From Melioribacteraceae bacterium (GTDB lineage Bacteria; Bacteroidota; Ignavibacteria; Ignavibacteriales; Melioribacteraceae), in the NCBI GenBank assembly GCA_021739765.1, contig JAIPBD010000007.1, positions 124,001 to 188,000 of the forward strand: a stretch of 64,000 bases of DNA, read 5' to 3'. A program made the position numbers and the translations under genes. This document shows positions 35,002 through 43,432 of the stretch, piece by piece. The notes under the pieces were generated by a model that saw nothing but the letters and a program-made list of their open reading frames with translations, was not told where the DNA came from and did no database searches. Numbering within the stretch: the stretch's first letter is position 1; the number at the start of each line of letters is the position of its first letter.

Positions 35002-36669
35002 ATGAACAGAAGAAATTTTTTGCGAAATACAATTATTGGCGGGGTTGGTGCTGTTGCAACTACTAACTCTTTAATTTCGGCGCCGACAATCTTTACCAAA
35101 TCCAAGGTTCAGCAAAACACTTTGGGAGGGGAACTCTTGTTTAAGCCGGTTATTATTCAAAAAGGCAAAGGTCCGCATATTTACGATTTGGTATGGGCGA
35201 CTGACAAAGATTGGGATACTTTTTATTCAAACATTGCATTGGATTCCAAAGGGATTAGAATTTCAGATTCAAAAGGCAAGAAGAAATTTGGAATTAATGC
35301 CAGATGGAATGTAGAAGGATTCGGATACACAAACATTACTGCAGACAATGGTGGGATACTCTACGAGCTTCCGCCGGAAGGGAAATCACATGAATTTATT
35401 CTTCATTATGAATTTGCAAAAAGTAGAGTAGAAAGAAATGCGAGAAGGATAGAATTACACTCAAGCAATGGTTGGAATCCATCTACTGAAGTTGCAGGGC
35501 TCCATGCATTTTCTCAAACTCTTTTTGAAGATGCTACGAAATATAAAAGTGATGAAGTGAAATGTGCTCAGCTATCTCAGCAAAGTTTGATGTATGCTCT
35601 CTGGGCCTCTGAAAAACTGGAACTAGATAAAGCAGATTATGAAATTGAAAAAATGGGAAAACGTAAAGACTTCTTTATTGGTTGTGATGCTCGCGCGTTT
35701 TACCAGATGGATCAGGATATATTTTTAGAAAACTTTACGCAGTTATTTAATTATGCTAATATCACTTTCGTACCTCAAAGCAATAACGCAGTTAACCGCG
35801 ATTTTGAACCGCAGATGGGTAAGCATAATTATGCAATTCGTGATCATTTAGTTGATACACTTGGTGAATATGGAGTGAAATCGCAAGGCAGATTACTCTA
35901 CTGGTTTCACGATTGCTGCATGCCAGATTGGATGCGTGGAATGAGTTATGATCAATTACTTAAATATGTTGATAAAAATACAAGAGAGGTAGTTGGGCAT
36001 TTTGGAGAAAGAATGTATGCCTGGGAAATGGTTAACGAGCTTCATGACTGGGCAAATGAATTTCATCTCGATCATGAACAGATTAGCGAAATTACCGGAG
36101 TTATAACTGATGTAGCAAAAGAAACTGTTCCTAAAGTAAAAAGAACAATCAATAACTGCTGTCCCTTTGCCGAATATGTCGCTATGAAAAGTTATTCAGG
36201 TTCGCCGGCTGTTCATCCGCAAAGAACTCCGGTTCAATTTACAAGAGATATTTTAGATGCCGGAATTGACATCGACATAATTGAACAGCAGATGTATTAC
36301 CCTTACAGAGATTTGCAGGATACAATTATGCTAATTGAACGCTACGAAGAATTCGGTAAGCCGATGCATATATCAGAAATCGGATGTCCGGGTGGTCCCA
36401 CAGAGTATTCAGTGAAAATGACCGAGCAGCCATTCCCACCTGAAGAACCTTATCTGTGGCATCATCATTGGGATGAAAATACGCAGGGCGATTGGATTGA
36501 ACAGATTTATACTTTGATTTACAGCAAGCCTTACATCAAAGCGGGTAACTGGTTCGATTTTGTTGAACCACATTCTTATATGCAAAATGGCGCTTTGTTA
36601 AAAAATATAAAAGGTGAAAAGAAAGATTCGTTTCACAGATTTAAGAAGGTTGTTGATAAACTAATTTGA
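35002..36669 (+). CDS. GH10-like xylanase paralogue 1, Tat-exported
   Basis: A 555-residue protein, first of five tandem paralogues. A twin-arginine signal ('MNRRNFLRNTIIGGVGAVAT') implies folded export to the periplasm. Residues about 45-150 are a conserved beta domain ('FGINARWNVEGFGYTNITAD'), 150-220 are helical, and about 222-545 form the GH10-type barrel: 'FFIGCDARAFYQMD', acid/base Glu346 in 'WEMVNELHDWANE', 'NNCCPFAEYV' and nucleophile Glu459 in 'ISEIGCPGGP'. GH10 enzymes cut beta-1,4-xylan. This paralogue differs at 'IDIIEQQMYYPYRDL', where most others have D-x-x-G-x-Q. It begins 7 bp after the MFS gene. Confidence 0.82.
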   Translation: MNRRNFLRNTIIGGVGAVATTNSLISAPTIFTKSKVQQNTLGGELLFKPVIIQKGKGPHIYDLVWATDKDWDTFYSNIALDSKGIRISDSKGKKKFGINARWNVEGFGYTNITADNGGILYELPPEGKSHEFILHYEFAKSRVERNARRIELHSSNGWNPSTEVAGLHAFSQTLFEDATKYKSDEVKCAQLSQQSLMYALWASEKLELDKADYEIEKMGKRKDFFIGCDARAFYQMDQDIFLENFTQLFNYANITFVPQSNNAVNRDFEPQMGKHNYAIRDHLVDTLGEYGVKSQGRLLYWFHDCCMPDWMRGMSYDQLLKYVDKNTREVVGHFGERMYAWEMVNELHDWANEFHLDHEQISEITGVITDVAKETVPKVKRTINNCCPFAEYVAMKSYSGSPAVHPQRTPVQFTRDILDAGIDIDIIEQQMYYPYRDLQDTIMLIERYEEFGKPMHISEIGCPGGPTEYSVKMTEQPFPPEEPYLWHHHWDENTQGDWIEQIYTLIYSKPYIKAGNWFDFVEPHSYMQNGALLKNIKGEKKDSFHRFKKVVDKLI

Positions 36670-36734
36670 TAAATTCTATTTAATTAAGTAAAATTTAAAA
36701 TGAGTTATAACAAGGTCAAACAAAGGAATGCAGC

Positions 36735-38399
36735 ATGAAAAGAAGAAATTTCCTTAAAAATACAATGGTTACCGGTGTAGGACTTACAGTCGGTGCAAGT
36801 TCGTTGATTGGAGCTCCAACAGTGATTACGCAAAAACGAACAAATACTAATACTGAGAAAGGACGATTAGTATTTAAACCGGTATTTGTTCAAAGCGGTA
36901 AAGGTCCACATTTACTTGATTGGGCTTATGCTTCGGATCATAATTGGGATGCATTCCATTCAAATATAACCGCGGATAATAAGGGAGTCGTGGTCAGCGA
37001 TACAGAGGGAACAGAAAAGTTTGGGATCGACATACGCTGGCACGTTGAAAATTTCGGATACATTTTTATAACAGCAGATAACGGTGGTGAATATTATACG
37101 CTTCCCGAAAAAGGAAAAACTGAAGAACTAAACCTTAATTATGAATTAGCAAAAAGCAGAGTTTATAGAAATAGAAAACGCAAAGGGAATTTTGAACCTT
37201 CGAGAGAAGTCGTTTCATTACTTGACCTTTCCGAAGAACTTTTGGAAGATTCAAAGAAATCTAAAGACAACGAATATAAATTTTCGCAGCTTGCTCAAAG
37301 TTCGCTTTACTATGCGATGGTAGCAGGAGAAAAGCTGGAATTGGAAAAAGCAAATTCAGCTATTCTTAAGGCCGGTTATCGTCCCGATTTTTTTATCGGA
37401 TGCGATGCACGTGCGTTTTATGCAATGGATTCCGATTTGTTTATGGAACGTTTTACGGAAGCTTTTAATTATGCGACGATTACACACTATTTGAACAGCA
37501 GCTATTATCAAGACTTTGAACCGGTGGAAGGTAAAAAGCAATTTGGCTTGAGAGACTTCGTTTTAAATGAATTAAAGAAAAATAATATTACTGTTGAAGG
37601 CAGACCTTTATTTTATTTCTATAAAACCACTACACCGGATTGGCTGCGGAATAAATCATACGATCAATTATTAAAATATGTTGAATCTCATACAAGGGAG
37701 GTTGTTAGTCATTATGGCGATAAGATGTATGCGTGGGAAATTATAAACGAAGCGCATGATTGGGCAAATGAACTTCAGCTTAAACCTGAACAATTGGTTG
37801 AGGTAGCAAAGTTAGCTTGTGATGTTGCAAAGGATACTAATCCTAACGTTCACAGATTAATCAACAATTGTTGTCCGTTTGCAGAGTTTGTTCAACTGAA
37901 AAAATGGGGTGAACTCGATGCGAAATATCCTCAAAGAACTCCAACTCAATTTATGCGAGATTTAGTTGAAGCCGGAGTGGATTTTACTATAACAGGTCAG
38001 CAAATGTATTTCCCTTACCGCGATCTGCAGGATACAATCATTATGCTCGAACGCACAGAGCAATTTGGTAAACCTGTTCAAATAACTGAGGTGGGAGCTT
38101 CATCCGGTCCGACAAAAGATTCTATTAATTCAGGTCGTCTTGATTTACCAACCGAACCCTATATCTGGCATCGTCATTGGGATCAAGATCTCCAAGCAGA
38201 ATGGGTTGAAGGACTTTACACATTGATCTACAGCAAACCTTATATGGAAGCGGTTAACTGGTATGATTTCGTAGATCCTCATTCCTGGATTAAGGGAGGC
38301 GGTTTACTCGAGTCACCAAAAGGTGAGAAAAAGGAAGTCTTTAATAGAATTATCGATTTACAAAATAATTGGAAATCACTCGGAATAAAAAAAGGATAA
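36735..38399 (+). CDS. GH10-like xylanase paralogue 2, Tat-exported
   Basis: A 554-residue protein with twin-arginine signal 'MKRRNFLKNTMVTGVG'. It has the same N-terminal beta domain ('FGIDIRWHVENFGYIFITAD') and GH10-type barrel: 'FFIGCDARAFYAMDSDLFM', acid/base Glu339 in 'WEIINEAHDWANE', 'NNCCPFAEFV' and the nucleophile Glu in 'ITEVGASSGP'. The stretch 'GRPLFYFYKTTTPDWL' carries Y-K-T where others have W-F-H or W-S-T, which may change the subsite floor. It starts 65 bp after paralogue 1, the second-largest gap in the array, and ends 2 bp before the next start. Confidence 0.83.
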   Translation: MKRRNFLKNTMVTGVGLTVGASSLIGAPTVITQKRTNTNTEKGRLVFKPVFVQSGKGPHLLDWAYASDHNWDAFHSNITADNKGVVVSDTEGTEKFGIDIRWHVENFGYIFITADNGGEYYTLPEKGKTEELNLNYELAKSRVYRNRKRKGNFEPSREVVSLLDLSEELLEDSKKSKDNEYKFSQLAQSSLYYAMVAGEKLELEKANSAILKAGYRPDFFIGCDARAFYAMDSDLFMERFTEAFNYATITHYLNSSYYQDFEPVEGKKQFGLRDFVLNELKKNNITVEGRPLFYFYKTTTPDWLRNKSYDQLLKYVESHTREVVSHYGDKMYAWEIINEAHDWANELQLKPEQLVEVAKLACDVAKDTNPNVHRLINNCCPFAEFVQLKKWGELDAKYPQRTPTQFMRDLVEAGVDFTITGQQMYFPYRDLQDTIIMLERTEQFGKPVQITEVGASSGPTKDSINSGRLDLPTEPYIWHRHWDQDLQAEWVEGLYTLIYSKPYMEAVNWYDFVDPHSWIKGGGLLESPKGEKKEVFNRIIDLQNNWKSLGIKKG

Positions 38400-38401
38400 T
38401 A

Positions 38402-40105
38402 ATGAAACGAAGAGACTTTATAAAAAAATCGAGCATTGCCGGTGTGGGTGGTTTGGTTACGGCAAACACAATTTTATCAGCGCCTACAATTTTTACAAAA
38501 CCAAAAGTTCCCCAAAGTACGGAAAAAGGAACAGCAATCTTTAAACCTTATATTGTTCAGGAAGGCAGCGGTCCGCACTATGGAATGGTAAAATCACTTA
38601 AAGAGCTTGGAGAAAAAGATTGGGCATTCCCTCAATGGGCTTTCGCGAGTGATGAGAATTGGGATGCGTTCTACTCAAATATTTTTGCGTACCCGGATGG
38701 TGTGAAAATTTCGGACTCTGCAGGTCGTGAAAAATTTGGTGTTGATGTCCGCTGGAATGTCGAAGGTTTTGGTTTCATTTATATGACTGCCGATAACGGC
38801 GGTGAATATTATGAATTGCCTTCAATTGGGAACGAAAAACAGTTTAATCTGAATTTCGAACTCGCAAAATCACGACTCGTAAAAAATCGTGAGCGTTACA
38901 ATAAATTTATTAAAGAAGGTTATAAACCGGAAAAAGATATCAAAGCATATCTCGATTTGAGTGAAGAATATTTTCACGATGCGAAGAAGGTTCCCAATGA
39001 CGAATGGAAGCGTGCTCAGCTTGCTCAAAAATCACTTTATTATTCAATGTGGGGTGGTGAAAAACTTGAACTGGATAAAGCTCGGAAAGATGTAATTTCA
39101 AGAGGTTATCGCCCGGATTTCTTTATCGGTTGCGACACTAAAGGATATCCACATATGGATAAAGATTATTTCCTTGATATGTATAGTGATGTTTTTAATT
39201 ACGCAACTATCACTCATTACTTGCCACGTTTTGAACAAGAGGAAGGGAAATACACTTATCTCGATAGGGATGAGCAAGTACGTGAACTGAAAAAAAGAGG
39301 CATTACAGTAGAAGGACGACCCATATTTTGGTCAACCGATTGCTGCACACCACAATGGCTGAGAGATAAAAGTTATCCTGAATTACTAAAATATCTCGAG
39401 CGGCATACAAGAGAGGTTGTAAGCCACTACGGTGAGGATATGTATGCTTGGGAAATTATTAATGAAGCACATGATCCCGGTAATCCGCTAAAATTAACTC
39501 CCGATCAAATGGTTGAAATTGCCGGTTTGATTGCAGATGTAGCTAAAGATACAAATCCAAATGTTCATAGATTAATAAATAATTGTTGCCTTCAAGCTGA
39601 TTATGTAATGTTGATGGATTGGAGCATAGTTCCTGAAAGGTATGATATTATCACGCCGCATCGGTTTATAAAAATGTGCCATGAAGCCGGAGTTGACTTC
39701 GATATAACCGGACAGCAGCTCTATTTTCAATATACCAACAGGGACCTCGCAGATAATATCCGCATGACCGAACGATTGAAAAAATACGGACGACCGGTTC
39801 AGATTACTGAAATTGGTACGACTGCCGGACCGACGAGAGAGTCAATAATGTCGGGTGAAGTTAGTTTGCCCGAACTTCCATATCCATGGCATCGACATTG
39901 GGATGATGAATTGCAGGCTGAATGGATGGAACAGATATATACTATACTTTATGCTCAGGATTGGATAGAAGCAATCAATTGGTATGATTTTGTTGATCCC
40001 TACTCATTTATTGATAACGGTGGATTTCTGCGATCGCCTGAGGGACCACTAAGACCAATCTTTAAAAGATTGAAAAACTTACAGAAAAATTGGAAAAGTT
40101 TATAA
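38402..40105 (+). CDS. GH10-like xylanase paralogue 3, Tat-exported
   Basis: A 567-residue protein, the longest of the set. ATG 38402 follows AAAGGA and starts the twin-arginine signal 'MKRRDFIKKSSIAGVGG'; an upstream ATG at 38369 lies inside paralogue 2. An insertion of about 16 residues ('MVKSLKELGEKDWAF') sits near residue 60 in the N-terminal domain. Catalytic Glu residues are in 'WEIINEAHDPGNP', where the usual W-A-N-E is lost, and 'ITEIGTTAGP'. 'NNCCLQADYV' replaces the common N-N-C-C-P-F. These changes suggest a divergent specificity. It is followed by the 101-bp gap with a nested hairpin. Confidence 0.82.
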   Translation: MKRRDFIKKSSIAGVGGLVTANTILSAPTIFTKPKVPQSTEKGTAIFKPYIVQEGSGPHYGMVKSLKELGEKDWAFPQWAFASDENWDAFYSNIFAYPDGVKISDSAGREKFGVDVRWNVEGFGFIYMTADNGGEYYELPSIGNEKQFNLNFELAKSRLVKNRERYNKFIKEGYKPEKDIKAYLDLSEEYFHDAKKVPNDEWKRAQLAQKSLYYSMWGGEKLELDKARKDVISRGYRPDFFIGCDTKGYPHMDKDYFLDMYSDVFNYATITHYLPRFEQEEGKYTYLDRDEQVRELKKRGITVEGRPIFWSTDCCTPQWLRDKSYPELLKYLERHTREVVSHYGEDMYAWEIINEAHDPGNPLKLTPDQMVEIAGLIADVAKDTNPNVHRLINNCCLQADYVMLMDWSIVPERYDIITPHRFIKMCHEAGVDFDITGQQLYFQYTNRDLADNIRMTERLKKYGRPVQITEIGTTAGPTRESIMSGEVSLPELPYPWHRHWDDELQAEWMEQIYTILYAQDWIEAINWYDFVDPYSFIDNGGFLRSPEGPLRPIFKRLKNLQKNWKSL

Positions 40106-40121
40106 TTATTGAGGGCTATAC

Positions 40122-40169
40122 CCCCGGAATTCAAGTGTGCCAATCTCTTACAAGAGAAGAATTCCGGGG
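40122..40169. repeat. Nested inverted repeat between GH10-like paralogues 3 and 4
   Basis: CCCCGGAATTC (40122-40132) pairs perfectly with GAATTCCGGGG (40159-40169); inside the loop TCTCT and AGAGA (40145-40158) can also pair. It is G/C-rich for this region and not followed by a T-run, so it may be a processing or stability element or a trace of the duplication rather than a normal terminator. Confidence 0.6.
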
Positions 40170-40206
40170 ACCTCCCTTATTGAAAGGATAAAAAGGAAAT
40201 TTTAGT

Positions 40207-41757
40207 ATGAATCAAACAAAATTAATATTCAAACCACACTTCGTCCAAAATGGAAAAGGACCGCATATCGACAATTTTGTTTTTGCATCCGATAGATTTG
40301 GGGATGTTTTTAAAACCGATATTCAATTCACAAGAGAAGGAATCGAAATCACCGATGCCGCAGGTGTTAAATTCTTTGGAATCAACCTCCGTTGGAATGT
40401 CGAAGGGTACGGATTTTTATTTATTGGAGCGGATAATGCAGGTGATTATTATTCATTCGAAGAGAGCAAAACCAAATACTTCAATCTGAATTATGAATTG
40501 GCTAATTCTCGTGTAAGGAGAAATGAAAATAGGTTCTCCAAATTTTCGCATGAAGGATTTATTCCCTCCAGAGAAGTTGATTCTTTGCACACACTTTCAT
40601 TTGAATATTTAGAGAATGCCAAAAAACATCTTTCTGCTGACGAAGAACTCTGTGCGCAGAAAGCACAAATTTCATTAAAGCATGCCCTTTGGGTAAGCGA
40701 TATTCTCGAACTTGAAAAATCTCAATTTGATGTTGCAAAAATTGGTTATAGAAAAGATTTCTTTTTCGGTTGTGATACTAGAGGATATTTTCAGATGGAT
40801 GAGAAAATATTCTTTGAGCGATTCACTGAATTATTCAACTATGCAACAATAACTCACTATTTAAAGGGTGATTTAGTCGATTTTGAACCTGAAGAAGGAA
40901 ATAAAAAATATAAAGAACGTGACAAACTCCTCGATAAACTTTTAGACAAAGGAATCACGATTGAAGGGCGCCCTCTTTTTTGGGTTCACAAATGGGTAAC
41001 ACCCGATTGGCTCAAGAAAAAATCTTATAAAGACTTATTGCGGTATGTGGAAGATCACGTACATGAGGTTGTTTCACATTATGGTGATAAGATTAAAGTT
41101 TGGGAAGTTGTAAATGAGATGCACGATTGGGCAAATGAAATGCAGCTTGATCATGATCAGACTATCGAATTAACTAAAATCGCCTTTGATACAGCAAGAA
41201 AAACAAATCCTGATGCACAATTGCTTTTAAATAATTGCTGCCCATTTGGGGATTATGTTCAAAAGGGCAAATGGCATGATATTGAAGCGAGGTATCCACA
41301 GAGAACTCCACATCAATTTACCAAACAACTTATAGAAGCCGGTGTTGATTTTGATGTCATCGGGATACAAGTTTATTTTACCCATCGTTCAGCTTCAGAT
41401 CAAATATTACAAATCGAAAGGTATAAAGAGTTCGGTAAAAAGGCTCACTTAGCCGAAGTCGGCGCTCCATCTGTGGGGATTAAACAAGAATTTAACGAAG
41501 ATGAGAGTGGAAGTTATTCGCAACATCCCTACGAGTGGCACCGGCATTGGGATGAAGAACTTCAAGCTGATTGGCTTGAATACACTTTCACTTATGCTTA
41601 CGGCCAAGAATTTATTGAAGCCTCGAATTGGTATGATTTTGTGGACCCGTATGCATTTTTAAAACATGGCGGAATTATCCGTTCACCCAAAGGAGAAAAG
41701 AAAGCTGCGGTAGATCGCTTGTTAAAATTACAACAAAAGTTTAAATATCTCAAATGA
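40207..41757 (+). CDS. GH10-like xylanase paralogue 4, without signal peptide
   Basis: A 516-residue protein that begins directly with the N-terminal beta domain ('MNQTKLIFKPHFVQNGKG', 'FGINLRWNVEGYGFLFIGAD'). The Tat signal of its four siblings is absent, so it should stay in the cytoplasm. ATG 40207 has AAGGAAA upstream and no earlier in-frame signal sequence is visible. The barrel keeps both catalytic Glu residues ('WEVVNEMHDWANE', 'LAEVGAPSVG'; the Thr before the nucleophile is Ala) and 'NNCCPFGDYV'. A cytoplasmic member could cut imported xylo-oligosaccharides. It is preceded by a nested hairpin and overlaps the upstream open frame of paralogue 5. Confidence 0.82.
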   Translation: MNQTKLIFKPHFVQNGKGPHIDNFVFASDRFGDVFKTDIQFTREGIEITDAAGVKFFGINLRWNVEGYGFLFIGADNAGDYYSFEESKTKYFNLNYELANSRVRRNENRFSKFSHEGFIPSREVDSLHTLSFEYLENAKKHLSADEELCAQKAQISLKHALWVSDILELEKSQFDVAKIGYRKDFFFGCDTRGYFQMDEKIFFERFTELFNYATITHYLKGDLVDFEPEEGNKKYKERDKLLDKLLDKGITIEGRPLFWVHKWVTPDWLKKKSYKDLLRYVEDHVHEVVSHYGDKIKVWEVVNEMHDWANEMQLDHDQTIELTKIAFDTARKTNPDAQLLLNNCCPFGDYVQKGKWHDIEARYPQRTPHQFTKQLIEAGVDFDVIGIQVYFTHRSASDQILQIERYKEFGKKAHLAEVGAPSVGIKQEFNEDESGSYSQHPYEWHRHWDEELQADWLEYTFTYAYGQEFIEASNWYDFVDPYAFLKHGGIIRSPKGEKKAAVDRLLKLQQKFKYLK

Positions 41758-41768
41758 AAGGAAATCAC

Positions 41769-43418
41769 ATGAATACAAATCGAAGAAATTTTGTCAAGAA
41801 AGGGTTGTTTGCTTCCGCGGCAATTACAGCATCGCCGATCATAGGCAATGCATCAAACATATTTCCTTTAACAACCGGCGCGCTTGAAATAAAGGCTTAT
41901 CCTCACACCTGGATGGGACAGCCTACCTGGGTTTATCTAACAGATGAAAATGCCGACCCATTTAAATCCTCAGTAAGATTTAATTTAGACTCGGTAGTGA
42001 TTGATGACCCGACTGAAACTTTGGGAAGAAGGTTCGCAATTAATGCAATTTGGTTTGTAGAAGGATTTGGCAATATTGTACTTGACGCTACAAATGGCGG
42101 TGATTTGTATGCCATTGACGATTTCCCTAAAGGCTCAAATCTTAATTATGAATTTGCCAAATCTAGAGTAGTGAGAAATCGTGAAGTTAAAAAACGATAT
42201 GAAAAACTTGGTACAAAATTTTCATCGGAAGTAGAACACCTTTCATCACTCGGTGAAGATCTATACGAGAAGGCGGGTAAACATTTAGGTGATGGTGAAA
42301 AAAGTGGTGAAATCGCCAACAAGGCTTTGAATTATATTCTCTGGGCAGGTGAAAAAATTGAACTTGAACACGCTAGGCAGCAGATAGAAATTCAAAATAG
42401 AAAAGACGATGTCCATTTCGGTTGCGAATCACGGCAATATATATGGGCAAAATCTGAAGATTTAACAAAACGGTTTGCAGAATTATTCAACTTCGCCACA
42501 GTCACTCATTACGTGTGGGATACCTGGTATCCACTATTCGAACCAAAAGAGGGTGATCATAATTTTGGAATTAAAGATGAAATTGTGGACTGGTTGACTG
42601 AGAATAATATTCAAATTGAAGGAAGACCTCTATTTTGGTTTCATCCTGTCGTTACGCCGGATTGGTTGAAAGAAAAGAACTTTTCGCAACTAAAAGATTA
42701 TGTTAAAAAGCATACAGAAGAAGTTGTAGGTCATTATGGTGACAAGATTAGCAGTTGGGAAGTAGTAAACGAATATCATGATTGGGCTAACATTCATGGG
42801 CATACACCCGAACAGATTACCGAAATCACAAAACTTGCTTGTGACACCGTAAAAGAAGTTAATCCGAATGTGAAAACACTTATCAATAATTGCTGTCCAT
42901 GGGCAGAGTACGCTGCTAGGGGCAGATATGCAAGATCAAAAGAACAAGCCGACAGACCATTGCGTTCTCCAAGAAAATTTATGGAAGATTTGATTGAAGG
43001 TGGAGTCGATTTCGATATACTTGGAATTCAAATATATTTTCCTTACAGAGATTTATCTGATATCGCTCGACTACTTGAGCGTTTTGATAAATTTGATAAA
43101 CCAATTTATATAACTGAAATAGGTGCAACTGCCGGCTACTATGAGCAAGGAATTAAATTGGATGAGATTGATATCAAAGATGCACCATACGATTGGCATC
43201 GCAGGTGGGATGAAGAACTCCAAGCTGATTGGCTCGAAGAAGTATACACGATGTACTATTCCCGAAAAAATATCAAAGCTATTAACTGGTATGATTTTTC
43301 TGATTTTAGACCGTTTATTCGTCACGGTGGATTAGTTAGAGAAGATGCGTCACCCAAAAGGTCTTTTTACAGATTAAAAGAACTTCTTGGCAAATGGGGA
43401 AGGTTACCAAAATCTTAA
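41769..43418 (+). CDS. GH10-like xylanase paralogue 5, Tat-exported, most divergent
   Basis: A 549-residue protein. ATG 41769 follows AAAGGAAA and begins 'MNTNRRNFVKKGLFASAAIT', a twin-arginine signal; ATG 41754 would add five residues. The N-terminal domain is the least conserved ('FAINAIWFVEGFGNIVLDAT', 'HTWMGQPTWVYLTDEN'). The barrel has 'VHFGCESRQYIWAKSEDL', acid/base Glu in 'WEVVNEYHDWANI', 'NNCCPWAEYA' and nucleophile Glu in 'ITEIGATAGY'. It ends the paralogue array; the GH13 gene starts 15 bp later with its own ribosome site. Secretion and both catalytic residues indicate an active periplasmic enzyme. Confidence 0.8.
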   Translation: MNTNRRNFVKKGLFASAAITASPIIGNASNIFPLTTGALEIKAYPHTWMGQPTWVYLTDENADPFKSSVRFNLDSVVIDDPTETLGRRFAINAIWFVEGFGNIVLDATNGGDLYAIDDFPKGSNLNYEFAKSRVVRNREVKKRYEKLGTKFSSEVEHLSSLGEDLYEKAGKHLGDGEKSGEIANKALNYILWAGEKIELEHARQQIEIQNRKDDVHFGCESRQYIWAKSEDLTKRFAELFNFATVTHYVWDTWYPLFEPKEGDHNFGIKDEIVDWLTENNIQIEGRPLFWFHPVVTPDWLKEKNFSQLKDYVKKHTEEVVGHYGDKISSWEVVNEYHDWANIHGHTPEQITEITKLACDTVKEVNPNVKTLINNCCPWAEYAARGRYARSKEQADRPLRSPRKFMEDLIEGGVDFDILGIQIYFPYRDLSDIARLLERFDKFDKPIYITEIGATAGYYEQGIKLDEIDIKDAPYDWHRRWDEELQADWLEEVYTMYYSRKNIKAINWYDFSDFRPFIRHGGLVREDASPKRSFYRLKELLGKWGRLPKS

Positions 43419-43432
43419 AAAAAAGGAATTTA

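Noticed and set aside
40122-40169. Intrinsic terminator between GH10-like copies 3 and 4
   Set aside because: The stem is good, but the loop is long and no T-run follows, so I list it as an inverted repeat only.
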